Assembly: GCA_018064645.1 (NCBI GenBank)
Contig: JAGHUT010000008.1
Location: forward strand, 1-63,911
Length of the DNA: 63,911 nt
Direction: 5' to 3'
Source: Candidatus Crickella merdequi
GTDB lineage: Bacteria > Bacillota > Clostridia > Peptostreptococcales > Anaerovoracaceae
The notes beneath the pieces are model-generated. The model was not told the origin of the DNA. It saw only the letters and a list, made by a program, of their open reading frames with translations, and made no database searches. The position numbers were made by a program, and so were the translations under genes. Below, one piece after another: positions 8,541 through 18,063 of this stretch (positions are counted from its first letter, which is position 1; the number at the start of each line of letters is the position of its first letter).

Positions 8541-8978
8541 TTATTCTCCTATAATCATTCTGTCAATTTCTTTTGCTTTGAACTGCATATCTCCCATCTT
8601 CTTATAGGCTTCATTCATTCTTACCTTACTTGAGGCAGCCTTCGCAGATTCTCCCGCTTCTATACTCATTCTGTAATCTAATTCAGCCTGCAGATAATCT
8701 ACTACTGCATAAGGCTGAATGAAGTCAGAATCAGTAGTCTCATCAACGCCATTTGCTCTGTTCTCATGCACCATTGATATTGCAGATTCATAATTCCCGC
8801 TGTTAATAGTTCTTAACAACTCCTCTGCATCAGCGAGATATGGATCGTGACTCTGCATAACGGCATGTATGAATACGCATATAAGAATCACAAGAATCAG
8901 AGAAAGCACAGTAGTCACAAAACCGAACAGTCTCTCTTCACCGGATTTCTTTTTACTATTTCTGATTCTTTTTCTCAT
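8541..8978 (-). CDS. Small single-pass membrane protein, unknown function
   Basis: The protein is 145 aa from the ATG at 8978, chosen because GGAGGA lies five bases before it; a longer frame from 8999 has no such site. It has a basic N-terminus (RKRIRNSKKKSGEE), one transmembrane helix at about residues 18-40, and an outward acidic helical domain of about 100 residues. It overlaps the upstream zinc-ribbon gene by 23 bases, so the two are probably coupled. The architecture resembles the two upstream proteins minus the zinc ribbon. No family recognised. Confidence 0.75.
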   Translation of the reverse strand: MRKRIRNSKKKSGEERLFGFVTTVLSLILVILICVFIHAVMQSHDPYLADAEELLRTINSGNYESAISMVHENRANGVDETTDSDFIQPYAVVDYLQAELDYRMSIEAGESAKAASSKVRMNEAYKKMGDMQFKAKEIDRMIIGE

Positions 8979-9714
8979 AGCTGTCCTCCAGTAAAACATT
9001 AATTCTGGCTTCTGTCATAGTTGGTAGTGCGTCTGCCTCTTCTGCACTAATACCGAATACAACTCTCATAAGGAGTTTTGCCTGCTCAACAGTTGCATCC
9101 ATGAACTCCTTCTTGCCGTTTGAGAATTCTCTATCCTTATCAAACTGCTGCCTCTCGCAGTCCTCAAACATGCTGCTCAGTTCTTCAGCAATATTCTCGA
9201 TAATCTCCTCTTCTGTTGAATAGCTGTAGTCCTGATATTTAATCTCCATCAGTTCCACTGTGTATTCATACATTCTTCTATAATCTGAAGCTGTGGTGAA
9301 CACTTTATAGTAATCATCAAAGCTGCTGTTCCATACAATCCTTGTCTCTTGCATATAATATGCAAGGCCCAGGATATCCTCATCTGCCATAAGCTGCTCA
9401 ACAACGGCCATATACTTATCCTTGTTGTCAGCTATAGCCTTGTCCTCTCTCCAGTAATTAATATCATCTGCCTTGAATACGAGAAGACCCATTATGCATA
9501 CAAGAGCTGCAAGAACGGCAATTACTGTAATTCTGCCTGCCCTTCTGCTCTTTCCCTGCGTTTCTTTAATTACTTCTTCTTTTGTCTCAATATAATCGCT
9601 GGTGAACTGTTCCATCTCGCGCTGGTGCTGAACTGCAAAAGGATTCGGTTCACCACAGAAGGAACAGAACTTGTCTTCAATATTAAGGTTTGATCCACAA
9701 TGTTGACATTTCAT
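8956..9714 (-). CDS. Zinc-ribbon single-pass membrane protein
   Basis: The 252-aa protein opens with a four-cysteine zinc ribbon (CQHCG at residues 3-7, CSFCG at 17-21), then a charged linker, one transmembrane helix at about 60-80 and an outside helical domain of about 170 residues rich in Glu, Tyr and Asp. The ribbon would face the cytoplasm. Such proteins are common but mostly uncharacterised in Firmicutes. It lies 13 bases after its paralogue and overlaps the next gene. Function unknown. Confidence 0.75.
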   Translation of the reverse strand: MKCQHCGSNLNIEDKFCSFCGEPNPFAVQHQREMEQFTSDYIETKEEVIKETQGKSRRAGRITVIAVLAALVCIMGLLVFKADDINYWREDKAIADNKDKYMAVVEQLMADEDILGLAYYMQETRIVWNSSFDDYYKVFTTASDYRRMYEYTVELMEIKYQDYSYSTEEEIIENIAEELSSMFEDCERQQFDKDREFSNGKKEFMDATVEQAKLLMRVVFGISAEEADALPTMTEARINVLLEDSYEKKNQK

Positions 9715-9727
9715 ACTTTAATTCCAC

Positions 9728-10513
9728 CTACTTGTAATTCTTGTAATACTTATCTGCGATCTTTGATGCCTCATCCCAGTCTACATAACCATCCTTGTAA
9801 GCAGCCGGTCTGGCAGATTCAATTATTCTATCTGTAAGGCCCAGCCTCATATGCGCGATAGTTCTCACTTCTTCGGCTTTTTCATCGAGAATCTCCAGAT
9901 CTTTATCATACTTGATGTCTTCCGCATATTCTCTGTAACAGAAGTACAGAACATCATATGTGAGAAGTCTGCAGCCGCTCTTATCAAGCTTGCCCTTATC
10001 AAGTTCCTGAAGATATTCTTCTATGCTATTATACACTATAATAGCATCAGCGAAATTATAATGACTCCAGTTCCACACTTCATGGTCTGCTTCGGTAAAC
10101 TCCTCAAGAAGCGCTATCATATCATCAAATCGCTCTTCCTCATAGAGCTTATCAAGTTCAGGAAAATGCTCATTCTCCCAGGCAAGCTCTTTAGCATAAT
10201 CTTTGTTATCATGACCGCCATCGCTGTACAGGATTCTGTCAATAGCTACTCCTGCAGCAATAAAGACAACAGCGACTATCGCTATTGCTATAATTCTCTT
10301 TACTACACCTGTGGAAGTGTTCCTTATTTCGTCCTTGAAAGCACCTCCTGCCTCCGGTGCATCAACAAGCTCAACCAGCTTCTCTCTCGTCCCTTCAAGA
10401 TCATCGAAAAATTTATCTTCTGCGCCTTCATGATTGATATAGCCACAGAAAGGACATGCCGTCAGCGAAGCATCATATTCAGCACCACAGTTTGAACAAA
10501 TATTTTTTGCCAT
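9728..10513 (-). CDS. Zinc-ribbon single-pass membrane protein (paralogue)
   Basis: From the ATG at 10513 (GGAG five bases upstream; a GTG two codons earlier is possible) this encodes 261 aa. A zinc ribbon (CSNCG and CPFCG, residues about 6-24) is followed by an acidic linker, one transmembrane helix at about 73-93 and an outside helical domain with repeated LDKLYEEERFDDMIALLEE-like segments. It has the same plan as the next gene and heads the small leftward cluster. No enzyme motif is seen; function unknown. Confidence 0.75.
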   Translation of the reverse strand: MAKNICSNCGAEYDASLTACPFCGYINHEGAEDKFFDDLEGTREKLVELVDAPEAGGAFKDEIRNTSTGVVKRIIAIAIVAVVFIAAGVAIDRILYSDGGHDNKDYAKELAWENEHFPELDKLYEEERFDDMIALLEEFTEADHEVWNWSHYNFADAIIVYNSIEEYLQELDKGKLDKSGCRLLTYDVLYFCYREYAEDIKYDKDLEILDEKAEEVRTIAHMRLGLTDRIIESARPAAYKDGYVDWDEASKIADKYYKNYK

Positions 10514-10695
10514 ATACACTCCTTTTTGTGTAAAATTTGGTAAATTTTTATATATTTTATGAAAAAGTTTTGTTGACTTTTACGAAATGCAGTAGTAGTA
10601 TTGTGTCAAGAAAATAACAATCAATCTTACATCACATACATACTTCTTTCTTAAATAGCAATGAACTAAGATTTGCTTTTAGGTAACCTTATCAT

Positions 10696-10724
10696 AAAAA
10701 CCTCTCCATGGCGGAGAGGTTTTT
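10696..10724. terminator. Intrinsic terminator between convergent-capable units
   Basis: CCTCTCC and GGAGAGG (10701-10707 and 10713-10719) form a 7-bp stem flanked by A and T runs on both strands. It closes the gene ending at 10737 on the minus strand. The 180 bases between this site and 10513 are AT-rich and hold no gene. Confidence 0.85.
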
Positions 10725-10736
10725 ATGTTATCTAAA

Positions 10737-11843
10737 TTACTTAAGCCTAAATGTCATTCTTACAGGATTATGATCGGTCCAAAGGAATTCAGTATTGATA
10801 GTCTGCGCCTTAATTACCTCAATATTGTCAGATGCAATAAATCCATCAACTGTGACTACGAAAGACTCTCCCTTAACATATCCAGTATCACAGTCTCTGC
10901 AGCTTGGAACAGGATCGGCCGGATCATATGCTTTCACATTCCTGAATCCGTCAGGCAGATTCTCTTCCTTGAACGCTTTAGCCCAGCTTCTCTCACTGCT
11001 GTTATTAAATATATGAGTAGAATCCTCAAGCATATCCTTGTTGAAGTCTCCGACACATATTACATAGTTGCCCTTGGCATATTCCTCCTCAATCTGCTTA
11101 TACAACATTGCAAGCTGCTTGTCTGCAATTGTCGGGTCTGTTGTGTATGCTGAAAGGTGAAGATTGACAAGGACTAAATCTTTACCGTTATCTGTTTTAA
11201 ATCTTACAACGTCATAGCACCTGTCAAGGTCAATAAGCTTTGCGAAATCCGTCTGGATAGGCAGACTTCTTCTGATGCTTGACTGCATTTCGTACTTAGA
11301 CATTGTGAGAATACCTGATTTTGACGCGCCATGAGGCTTAATCAGCGGCCAGAACAAATATGGCGAATCGTAGTTCTGTGCGAAAGTATTAGAGTATTTT
11401 TCGAAAGACTCTGTAATAAGCGCACGCTCATCAACGTGATATGCCCTGGTTGAATCGAAGTCAACCTCCTGAATTGCAAAGAAGTCCGCATCCAGTTCAT
11501 GAAGCTCAGCTATAATCTTATCCATATTGTCATACACTGCTTCTTCTGAACGCGCTCTGGATTCCTTACCTCCATCCATAAAGAAGGAATAATCCTGAAC
11601 GTAAGCAGCGAAGCCGATATTCCATGCCTGAAGGCTGAGTTCAGTATCTGTTGCAACCTCTGAAATAACGTTATCCGGATTGTTTACCTTCAGTTCAATA
11701 TTGTCTTCAATTCTATGATAGGCAATAAATACATAAGCTACGTATGCGAGTACGACCACAAGAATCGCTGCGACTATCTTGAGAACAGCCTTAAGGAACT
11801 TATGCTTTGCAGGCTTTTCCCTCCTGCCTCTGTCTACTGACAT
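10737..11843 (-). CDS. Membrane-anchored endonuclease/exonuclease/phosphatase-fold protein
   Basis: The start at 11843 is chosen for the GGAG seven bases upstream, giving 368 aa. A basic N-terminus and one transmembrane helix (about residues 19-42) place the domain outside. The fold motifs are present: WNIGF near 73, AIQEVD near 126, VNLHLSAY near 230, VGDFN near 268 and the terminal TDHNPV. These provide the metal-binding and catalytic Asp/His residues of the DNase I-like family. Substrate could be a phosphodiester, phospholipid or nucleic acid. It follows the AAA ATPase by ten bases, so they are probably cotranscribed. Confidence 0.85.
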   Translation of the reverse strand: MSVDRGRREKPAKHKFLKAVLKIVAAILVVVLAYVAYVFIAYHRIEDNIELKVNNPDNVISEVATDTELSLQAWNIGFAAYVQDYSFFMDGGKESRARSEEAVYDNMDKIIAELHELDADFFAIQEVDFDSTRAYHVDERALITESFEKYSNTFAQNYDSPYLFWPLIKPHGASKSGILTMSKYEMQSSIRRSLPIQTDFAKLIDLDRCYDVVRFKTDNGKDLVLVNLHLSAYTTDPTIADKQLAMLYKQIEEEYAKGNYVICVGDFNKDMLEDSTHIFNNSSERSWAKAFKEENLPDGFRNVKAYDPADPVPSCRDCDTGYVKGESFVVTVDGFIASDNIEVIKAQTINTEFLWTDHNPVRMTFRLK

Positions 11844-11853
11844 AATATCTCTC

Positions 11854-13263
11854 CTATAGTTCAATTCCACTAAGGTCTGCAAGAATAAACTGTGCCAGAT
11901 CCTTATCTGAAGGCGACTCCATTGAAGCTAGTCTGTTAGCCTGCTCAACTACAGCCTTCTCAAAGAAATTACGCACATCTCTTGCATTAGCGTAATTGTC
12001 ATCTCTATTGTTATATCGCTCTTCGAAGAAACTCTTTACGTACTCAAGAGACTCGTCATCAGCCTCATAGCCATTCTTCTTACACTGCGATTTAAAGATT
12101 TCGTACAATTCCTCAGATTTATAATCATCAAAGAAAATGAACTTGTTGAACCTTGACCTGAGTCCAGGATTTGAAGAAAGGAAATCCTCCATCAGATCAG
12201 GATATCCTGCAACGATTACAGCCAGATCATCTCTGTTGTCCTCCATACCCTTAAGCAGAGTATCTACGGCTTCCATTCCGAAATCATTGCCATCCTTGTT
12301 CGCAGTCAGTGCATATGCCTCATCAATAAAGAGCACTCCTCCTATAGCCTTCTGAATAACCTCCTGCGTCTTAAGAGCTGTCTGTCCAACATATCCGCTT
12401 ACAAGACCTGAACGGTCAACTTCAACAAGGTGTCCTTTAGACAGAACTCCTATTCTGCAGTATAGTTTAGAAAGAAGTCTTGCAACTGTAGTCTTTCCTG
12501 TTCCCGGATTTCCCGAAAAAACAAGGTGCAGTGAAACGTCAACTTCCTTCATTCCACGCTCTTCTCTCATCTTCATAACCTTAACCAGGTTAACAAGTGA
12601 ATCAACATCCTTCTTAACCTTCTCAAGGCCTACAAGTGCGTGAAGCTCTTCCATCAGCTCTTCAAGAGTTCCGAAATCCTGTGGTGCCGCATCTCCAGCG
12701 CCCTTAACAGGCTCTGCCGCACCACCTGACGGGGCTCCAGCAGGCTGCACACTCTTCTTGTACTCCTCGTCCTTCTCCTCATAGTATGATTTCATACTGC
12801 TGAGAATCGCCGTAAGACTCTTGTCTTCTGCTTCGCTTACATAGTCGTCACAGTTAAGAAAGTCCCTGCCAATCATATCGAAAAAATTATACATCATCAC
12901 GCAGGTCGGCTCTCCGTGAGGAACGTTTCTCTTAAATCTGATGTTATCTGCGTTTACAACAACCTTCATAAAGATAGGAACATCACTTTCGATAGTCTTA
13001 ATTCCCGTATCGTTCTTAATCATGCGTTCAAAATCTCTTGCGCTGTAATCATAATTCAGATATTCATTAATGAACTGCAGCTCCTTATCTGTGCAGTTGC
13101 CATCAACTGTAGCAAGATAAGCGAGAAGTCTCATAGTCTCACTGCGAAAAATATCATAAGTTGTCTTTCTTGATGTTGGTACAAGAGCCTTTATGCCCAG
13201 CCCACTTGCATCCAGGCTGTCACAAAGCATCTTGATAGTAACGATCATACTCTTATCAATCAT
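11854..13263 (-). CDS. TerB-like domain plus CbbX/SpoVK-type AAA+ ATPase
   Basis: From the ATG at 13263 (AAAGGATG upstream) this is 469 aa. Residues about 10-165 form a helical TerB-like region (LAYLATVDGNCTDKELQFIN). A Gly/Ala/Pro linker follows at about 170-200, then an AAA+ module with Walker A GNPGTGKT at 251-258, Walker B LFIDEAYAL near 311 and an arginine-finger region GLRSRF near 365. CbbX-like AAA proteins remodel partners as hexameric rings. The next gene, a membrane EEP-fold protein, is cotranscribed. The client is unknown. Confidence 0.85.
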   Translation of the reverse strand: MIDKSMIVTIKMLCDSLDASGLGIKALVPTSRKTTYDIFRSETMRLLAYLATVDGNCTDKELQFINEYLNYDYSARDFERMIKNDTGIKTIESDVPIFMKVVVNADNIRFKRNVPHGEPTCVMMYNFFDMIGRDFLNCDDYVSEAEDKSLTAILSSMKSYYEEKDEEYKKSVQPAGAPSGGAAEPVKGAGDAAPQDFGTLEELMEELHALVGLEKVKKDVDSLVNLVKVMKMREERGMKEVDVSLHLVFSGNPGTGKTTVARLLSKLYCRIGVLSKGHLVEVDRSGLVSGYVGQTALKTQEVIQKAIGGVLFIDEAYALTANKDGNDFGMEAVDTLLKGMEDNRDDLAVIVAGYPDLMEDFLSSNPGLRSRFNKFIFFDDYKSEELYEIFKSQCKKNGYEADDESLEYVKSFFEERYNNRDDNYANARDVRNFFEKAVVEQANRLASMESPSDKDLAQFILADLSGIEL

Positions 13264-13353
13264 ATCTTCATCCTTTTGTCGAAGTATAGTTACTAGAATT
13301 ATACACTTTTGTGGCATAAAGAGCATTAGAATTAACAAAGTATTTTGAGTAAA

Positions 13354-13384
13354 AAAAGGCGTACATTCAGAATGTACGCCTTTA
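13354..13384 (-). terminator. Intrinsic terminator after butyrate kinase
   Basis: GGCGTACATT and AATGTACGCC (13358-13367, 13371-13380) form a 10-bp stem with a three-base loop. The minus strand reads into a T-run, so it ends the gene stopping at 13407. The A-run on the other side may let it act both ways. Confidence 0.88.
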
Positions 13385-13406
13385 TTCTTGTGAAGAATTA
13401 TTTATC

Positions 13407-14471
13407 TTACTTATACTCTTCCCAGTGTCCTGTCTTAAGAGCTCTAAGTGCTCCAAGTGCAAGAGCATCCATCTCTGCCTCGCCAGGGAATCTGTAGATA
13501 GGAGCAATCTTCTCAACGTAGCTTGCGATCTCTGCGCAGAACTTCTCGCTGTATGCCATTCCGCCAGTGAATGCGATACCATCTACATCATACTTAAGAA
13601 CAGCAGCCATAGCTCCGATGTCCTTAGCCAGCTGATAAGCGATTGCCTTGAATGCGCCCATCATCTTCTCATCGCCTGCAAATGCCTCGTTCTCAACAGT
13701 TCTGAAGTCCTTTGTTCCTGTGTATGAGTATACACCAGCCTCCTGACCGATGATTCTCTTAACATCCTTCTTAGTCATGCCCTCCTGGAAGCAAAGGTTA
13801 ACAAGTGCATTAGCAGGAAGTGAACCACCACGGTCCATTCCCATTGCGCCCTCATCCTTAACGTTATTTACGTCAACAGTTCTGCCCTTCTTGTGAGCTG
13901 CTACTGATACTCCTCCACCAAGGTGAACAACAATAAGGTTAAGCTCCTCATATGGCTTGCCGATAGCATCAGCAGCCTTACGAGCTACAGCCTTCTGGTT
14001 GAGCGCATGGAAGAAGCTCTGTCTCTCAAAGCCAGGAAGATTGAGACCTGAATATCTTGCGATATCCTCAAACTCGTCTACACATACAGGGTCTACGAAG
14101 AATGCTGGGATGCCTACTGTATCAGCAAGCTCCTTTGAGATGTAAGCACCAAGGTTAGCTGCATGCTCACCATAAGGTGGGTGCTTGATGTCCTCGATAA
14201 CAGCATCATTTACCTTATATGTACCTGATGCGATGTGCTTGAAGAGTCCACCTCTTCCTACGATTGCATCGAAATCAGCAATCTTGTAGCCGTTCTCCTC
14301 AACTACTGCGAGGATAGCCTCCTTACGGAAGTCGAGCTGAGCAACAACGTTCTCATACTTTGCAATCTCAGCAGCATCGTGGTCGATACCAACCTTGATA
14401 AGCTCCTTCTCGTCCTCGTAAACAGCAATCTTTGTTGAAGTTGCGCCTGGGTTGATTACAAGAATTTTCAT
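13407..14471 (-). CDS. buk: Butyrate kinase
   Basis: It interconverts butyryl phosphate and butyrate with ADP/ATP, a late step of butyrate fermentation. From the ATG at 14471 (AAAGGAG upstream) it is 354 aa, normal for the family. ASKHA-fold motifs are visible: LVINPGATSTKIAV at the N-terminus, GRGGL near 73, VVHLGGGVSVAAH near 200 and FTGGMAYS near 310. Phosphotransbutyrylase is not in the window; a CoA-transferase at 37.3-38.6 kb offers another butyrate route. Branched-chain fatty acid kinases are close relatives. Confidence 0.92.
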   Translation of the reverse strand: MKILVINPGATSTKIAVYEDEKELIKVGIDHDAAEIAKYENVVAQLDFRKEAILAVVEENGYKIADFDAIVGRGGLFKHIASGTYKVNDAVIEDIKHPPYGEHAANLGAYISKELADTVGIPAFFVDPVCVDEFEDIARYSGLNLPGFERQSFFHALNQKAVARKAADAIGKPYEELNLIVVHLGGGVSVAAHKKGRTVDVNNVKDEGAMGMDRGGSLPANALVNLCFQEGMTKKDVKRIIGQEAGVYSYTGTKDFRTVENEAFAGDEKMMGAFKAIAYQLAKDIGAMAAVLKYDVDGIAFTGGMAYSEKFCAEIASYVEKIAPIYRFPGEAEMDALALGALRALKTGHWEEYK

Positions 14472-14592
14472 TATGTAGTCTCCTTTCAACATTTCATCTT
14501 ATTTCTTGTAGTCGCCGTATTATTACCCCCTCATTTCGTCTAAAAGATAATCTCGGCATATATAGGTAAAGAGTATTTATATGGGGATTTGT

Positions 14593-17500
14593 TTACTCTT
14601 CATCCTCAAGTCTTGCAACGAGCTGACCAGACTTAACGCTATCGCCTTCCTTAACGTAAACCTTTTCAACTACGCCGTCTCTTGTTGAGATAACATTTGT
14701 CTCCATCTTCATAGCCTCGATAATAGCTACAGGCTGACCCTGCTTAACTGCATCGCCCTTGCCTACGAGAACCTTGATGATAGTACCAGGAATGTTAGCT
14801 CCGATTTCTGATGTGTCCTCAGTGTTAGCATACTGGATTTCTGAAGCACCTACTGATCTTGTAAGAGCCTGCTTGTCCTTGATGCTTACAACTCTTCTGT
14901 TTCCATCTACTGTGAAAGTAAGGTCTCTGTTTCCAGCCTCATCAGCCTCGCTGATGCTCTCAAGAGTAATAACCATTGTCTTACCTTCCTTAAGAGTAAT
15001 CTCAGCAGTCTGACCAACAGCAATTCCGTGGAAGAATACATCTGATCCCATATTACGGAAGTCGCCCTGCTCCTTTACCTTCTTGATATAATCATCGAAT
15101 ACTTTTCCGTACATAGCATATGAGCTCTGCTCCTGCTCTGTTCCTTCAAGCTCGAGATCCTCTACGATATGTCTCTTGAACTCCTCATAATCATCTGGTG
15201 GGAGAAGCTCTCCAGGTCTGCAGGTAATAGGTGTCTTGCCCTTCAGCACAACCTTCTGAAGATCCTCTGGGAATCCACCCTCAGGCTGTCCCATCATACC
15301 CTCGAAGTATGTAACTGCTGAATCCGGGAAGTCGAAGTTAGCACCTTTCTCTACAATGTTCTCTGGTGTAAGTTCGTTCTGAACCATGAAGATTGCCAGG
15401 TCTCCAACAACCTTTGATGATGGAGTTACCTTGATGATGTCGCCGAGCATCTTGTTAACCTCAACATACATATCCTTAACAGCATCGAACTTGTGACCCA
15501 TACCGAAGCTCTCTACCTGTGGCTTCAGGTTGGAGTACTGTCCACCAGGAATCTCAAGTCTGTAAATCTCTGCAGTTGTTGACTTAAGGTCAGACTCGAA
15601 TCCGCTGTAGATTGGTCTTACATCTACCCAGTAATCTGATACCTTCTGAAGACCTCTTGCATCAAGGCCTGTATCTCTGTCACTGTTCTCAAGAGCAGCA
15701 ACAACAGAGTTAAGAGCAGGCTGTGATGTGAGTCCTGCCATACTGTTCAGAGCAGCATCTGCGATATCGAGACCTGCTGAAGCAGCCATCAGAATTGTTG
15801 CAACACCGTTACCTGAGATGTATCGTGTGTGTGCAGGTGGATAGGAATTGAAATCTCATCCTTAAGAGCCTTGATAAGCTTAGCAGCTGCCATTGGCTTA
15901 AGAAGTCCTGTCATATCCTTGATACCGAGGATATGTGAACCCATCTTCTCTATCTCCTTAGCGAGATTTACATAGTACTTAAGGTTGTACTTCTCTCTTC
16001 CTTCATCGAGGATATCTCCTGTGTAGCACATTGCAACCTCTGCAATCTTGCCCTGGTTTAGAACCTCATCAAGGGAAACCTCTACACCCTTCATCCAGTT
16101 AAGTGAATCGAAAATTCTGAATACATCGATTCCAGCCTCTGCTGAGTCCTTAACGAACTTTCTGATTGTGTTATCCGGATAGTTCTTATAACCTACAGCA
16201 TTAGCTCCTCTGATGAGCATCTGCATGAGAACATTAGGAATCTCTGAGCGGAGTGTCTCCAGTCTCTCCCATGGATCCTCATTAAGGAATCTCATTGCTA
16301 CATCGAATGTTGCTCCACCCCACATCTCGTATGAGAACATGTCCTTGCCGTATACAGACATTGCAGGTGCGATGAGCTCCATGTCCTTAGTTCTTACTCT
16401 TGTAGCGATAAGTGACTGCTGAGCATCTCTGAGAGATGTATCAGTGATGAGAAGTTTTTTCTGTTCGAGAGCCCAGTCAGCAAGGCCCTTAGCGCCTCTC
16501 TCCTCGAAAATCTGCTTTGTTCCTTTAAGTCCAGGAATTACGCTCTTATCTACTTCAGGAACAACAGGAATGTTGAAGCTTGGAACGTTACCCTTTGTCT
16601 CGTTAACAACCTTGTTGCCAAGGAACTCGAGAACCTGCTGCTCTCTGTTAGTTACCTGTCTGATGTTCAGGAGCTCAGGATTGTCTGAAATGAATCCTGT
16701 GTTGCACTGACCACTTACGAAAGTCTGGTGATTGAGCACGTTGAGGAGGAATCCGATGTTAGTCTTAACGCCGGAAATCTTCATCTCCTTAAGAGCTCTT
16801 GATGCCTTGTGAACTGTCTCCGGGAAAGTTCTTCCGTGAGCACAGATTTTAACAAGAAGGCTGTCATAGTAAGGTGAAATAACTGATCCTGTGAATCCGT
16901 TACCACCATCAAGTCTGATTCCGAAACCTGCAGCACTTCTGTACTCTGTGATTGTACCTGTGTCAGGAGCGAAGTTGTTAGCTGGGTCCTCTGTAGTTAC
17001 ACGGCACTGAATAGCATAACCGTTAAGCTTGATATCATCCTGGCTCTTGATGCTGATCTCATCTGAGTCAAGTGCATATCCCTCTGCAACGAGGATCATA
17101 GCCTGAACAAGGTCAACGCCTGTAACAAGCTCTGTAACAGTGTGCTCTACCTGAATTCTTGTGTTCATCTCGATGAAGTAGTGGTTGCCGTCCTTATCCA
17201 GCAGGAACTCAGCTGTACCAGCACTTCTATAGTCTACTGCCTTTGCAATCTTGATTGCATCGTTGCAGATAGCCTGTCTCTGCTCGTCATTGATGCAGAG
17301 TGAAGGTGTGAACTCGATTACCTTCTGGTGTCTTCTCTGAACAGAGCAGTCTCTGTCGAAAAGGTGTACTACGTTGCCGTAAGAATCTCCAAGGAGCTGA
17401 ACCTCAATGTGCTTTGGCTCCTCGATGTACTTCTCGATAAAGATGAGATCGCTTCCGAAAGCCTTCACAGACTCACTCTGTGCACTTCTGAACTGCGGGA

Positions 17501-18050
17501 GAAGATCCTCTTCAGTTCTTACGATTCTCATACCTCTTCCGCCGCCGCCGTTAGCAGCCTTGAGCATTACTGGATAACCTGTCTTGCTTGCGATCTCAAC
17601 TGCATCCTTCTCTGACTTGATTGCAGCATCAACGCCAGGGATTGTTGGAACACCTACGCTCTCAGCAACAAGTTTTGACTGAATCTTGTCACCCAGCTTA
17701 TCCATCATTACATGTGTAGGTCCAATGAAGGTAACGCCCTCTTCCTCACAAGCTTTTGCGAATAAGGAATTCTCGGCAAGGAATCCATAACCTGGGTGAA
17801 TCGCATCGCAGCCCTTGCTCTTGGCCAGTCTGATAATCTCATCAAATCCAAGGTATGCATCGATTGGGCTCTTTCCTATTCCAATCTCATATGCCTCATC
17901 GGCTTTTGTTCTGAAGAGTGAATTCTTATCCTCCTCTGAATATATTGCGACTGTTCTGATTCCAAGCTCCTTACAAGCTCTGATAATTCTGATAGCAATC
18001 TCGCCTCTGTTTGCTACAAGAACTTTTCTGAATTTCTTAATCTCTGCCAT
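14593..18050 (-). pseudogene. pyc: Pyruvate carboxylase, split by a 2-nt insertion
   Basis: It carboxylates pyruvate to oxaloacetate using ATP and biotin. The first part (18050-15789) holds the biotin carboxylase (NGGGGRGMRIV, EMNTRIQVEHTVTE) and the start of the carboxyltransferase barrel (LLITDTSLRDAQQS). It shifts frame after HTHDTS near 15814-15818. The second part, open to 14593, continues with GNGVATILMAASAGLD in another frame and ends in the biotinyl carrier domain (AIIEAMKMETNV). A duplicated TC within ACATCTCAGGT explains the shift. Together they cover about 1150 residues, the usual length. The second part could start at an internal ATG, but neither piece would be complete. Start chosen at 18050 for its GGAGGA. 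Confidence 0.9.
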
Positions 18051-18063
18051 TGTCGTCCTCCAA

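Noticed and set aside
8956-8999. Start of the small membrane protein at 8999
   Set aside because: The upstream start adds MFYWRTA without a ribosome site, while the ATG at 8978 has GGAGGA at the correct distance.
9851-10495. A 214-aa plus-strand frame
   Set aside because: It is antisense to the zinc-ribbon membrane protein gene, with no ribosome site and low-complexity hydrophobic content.
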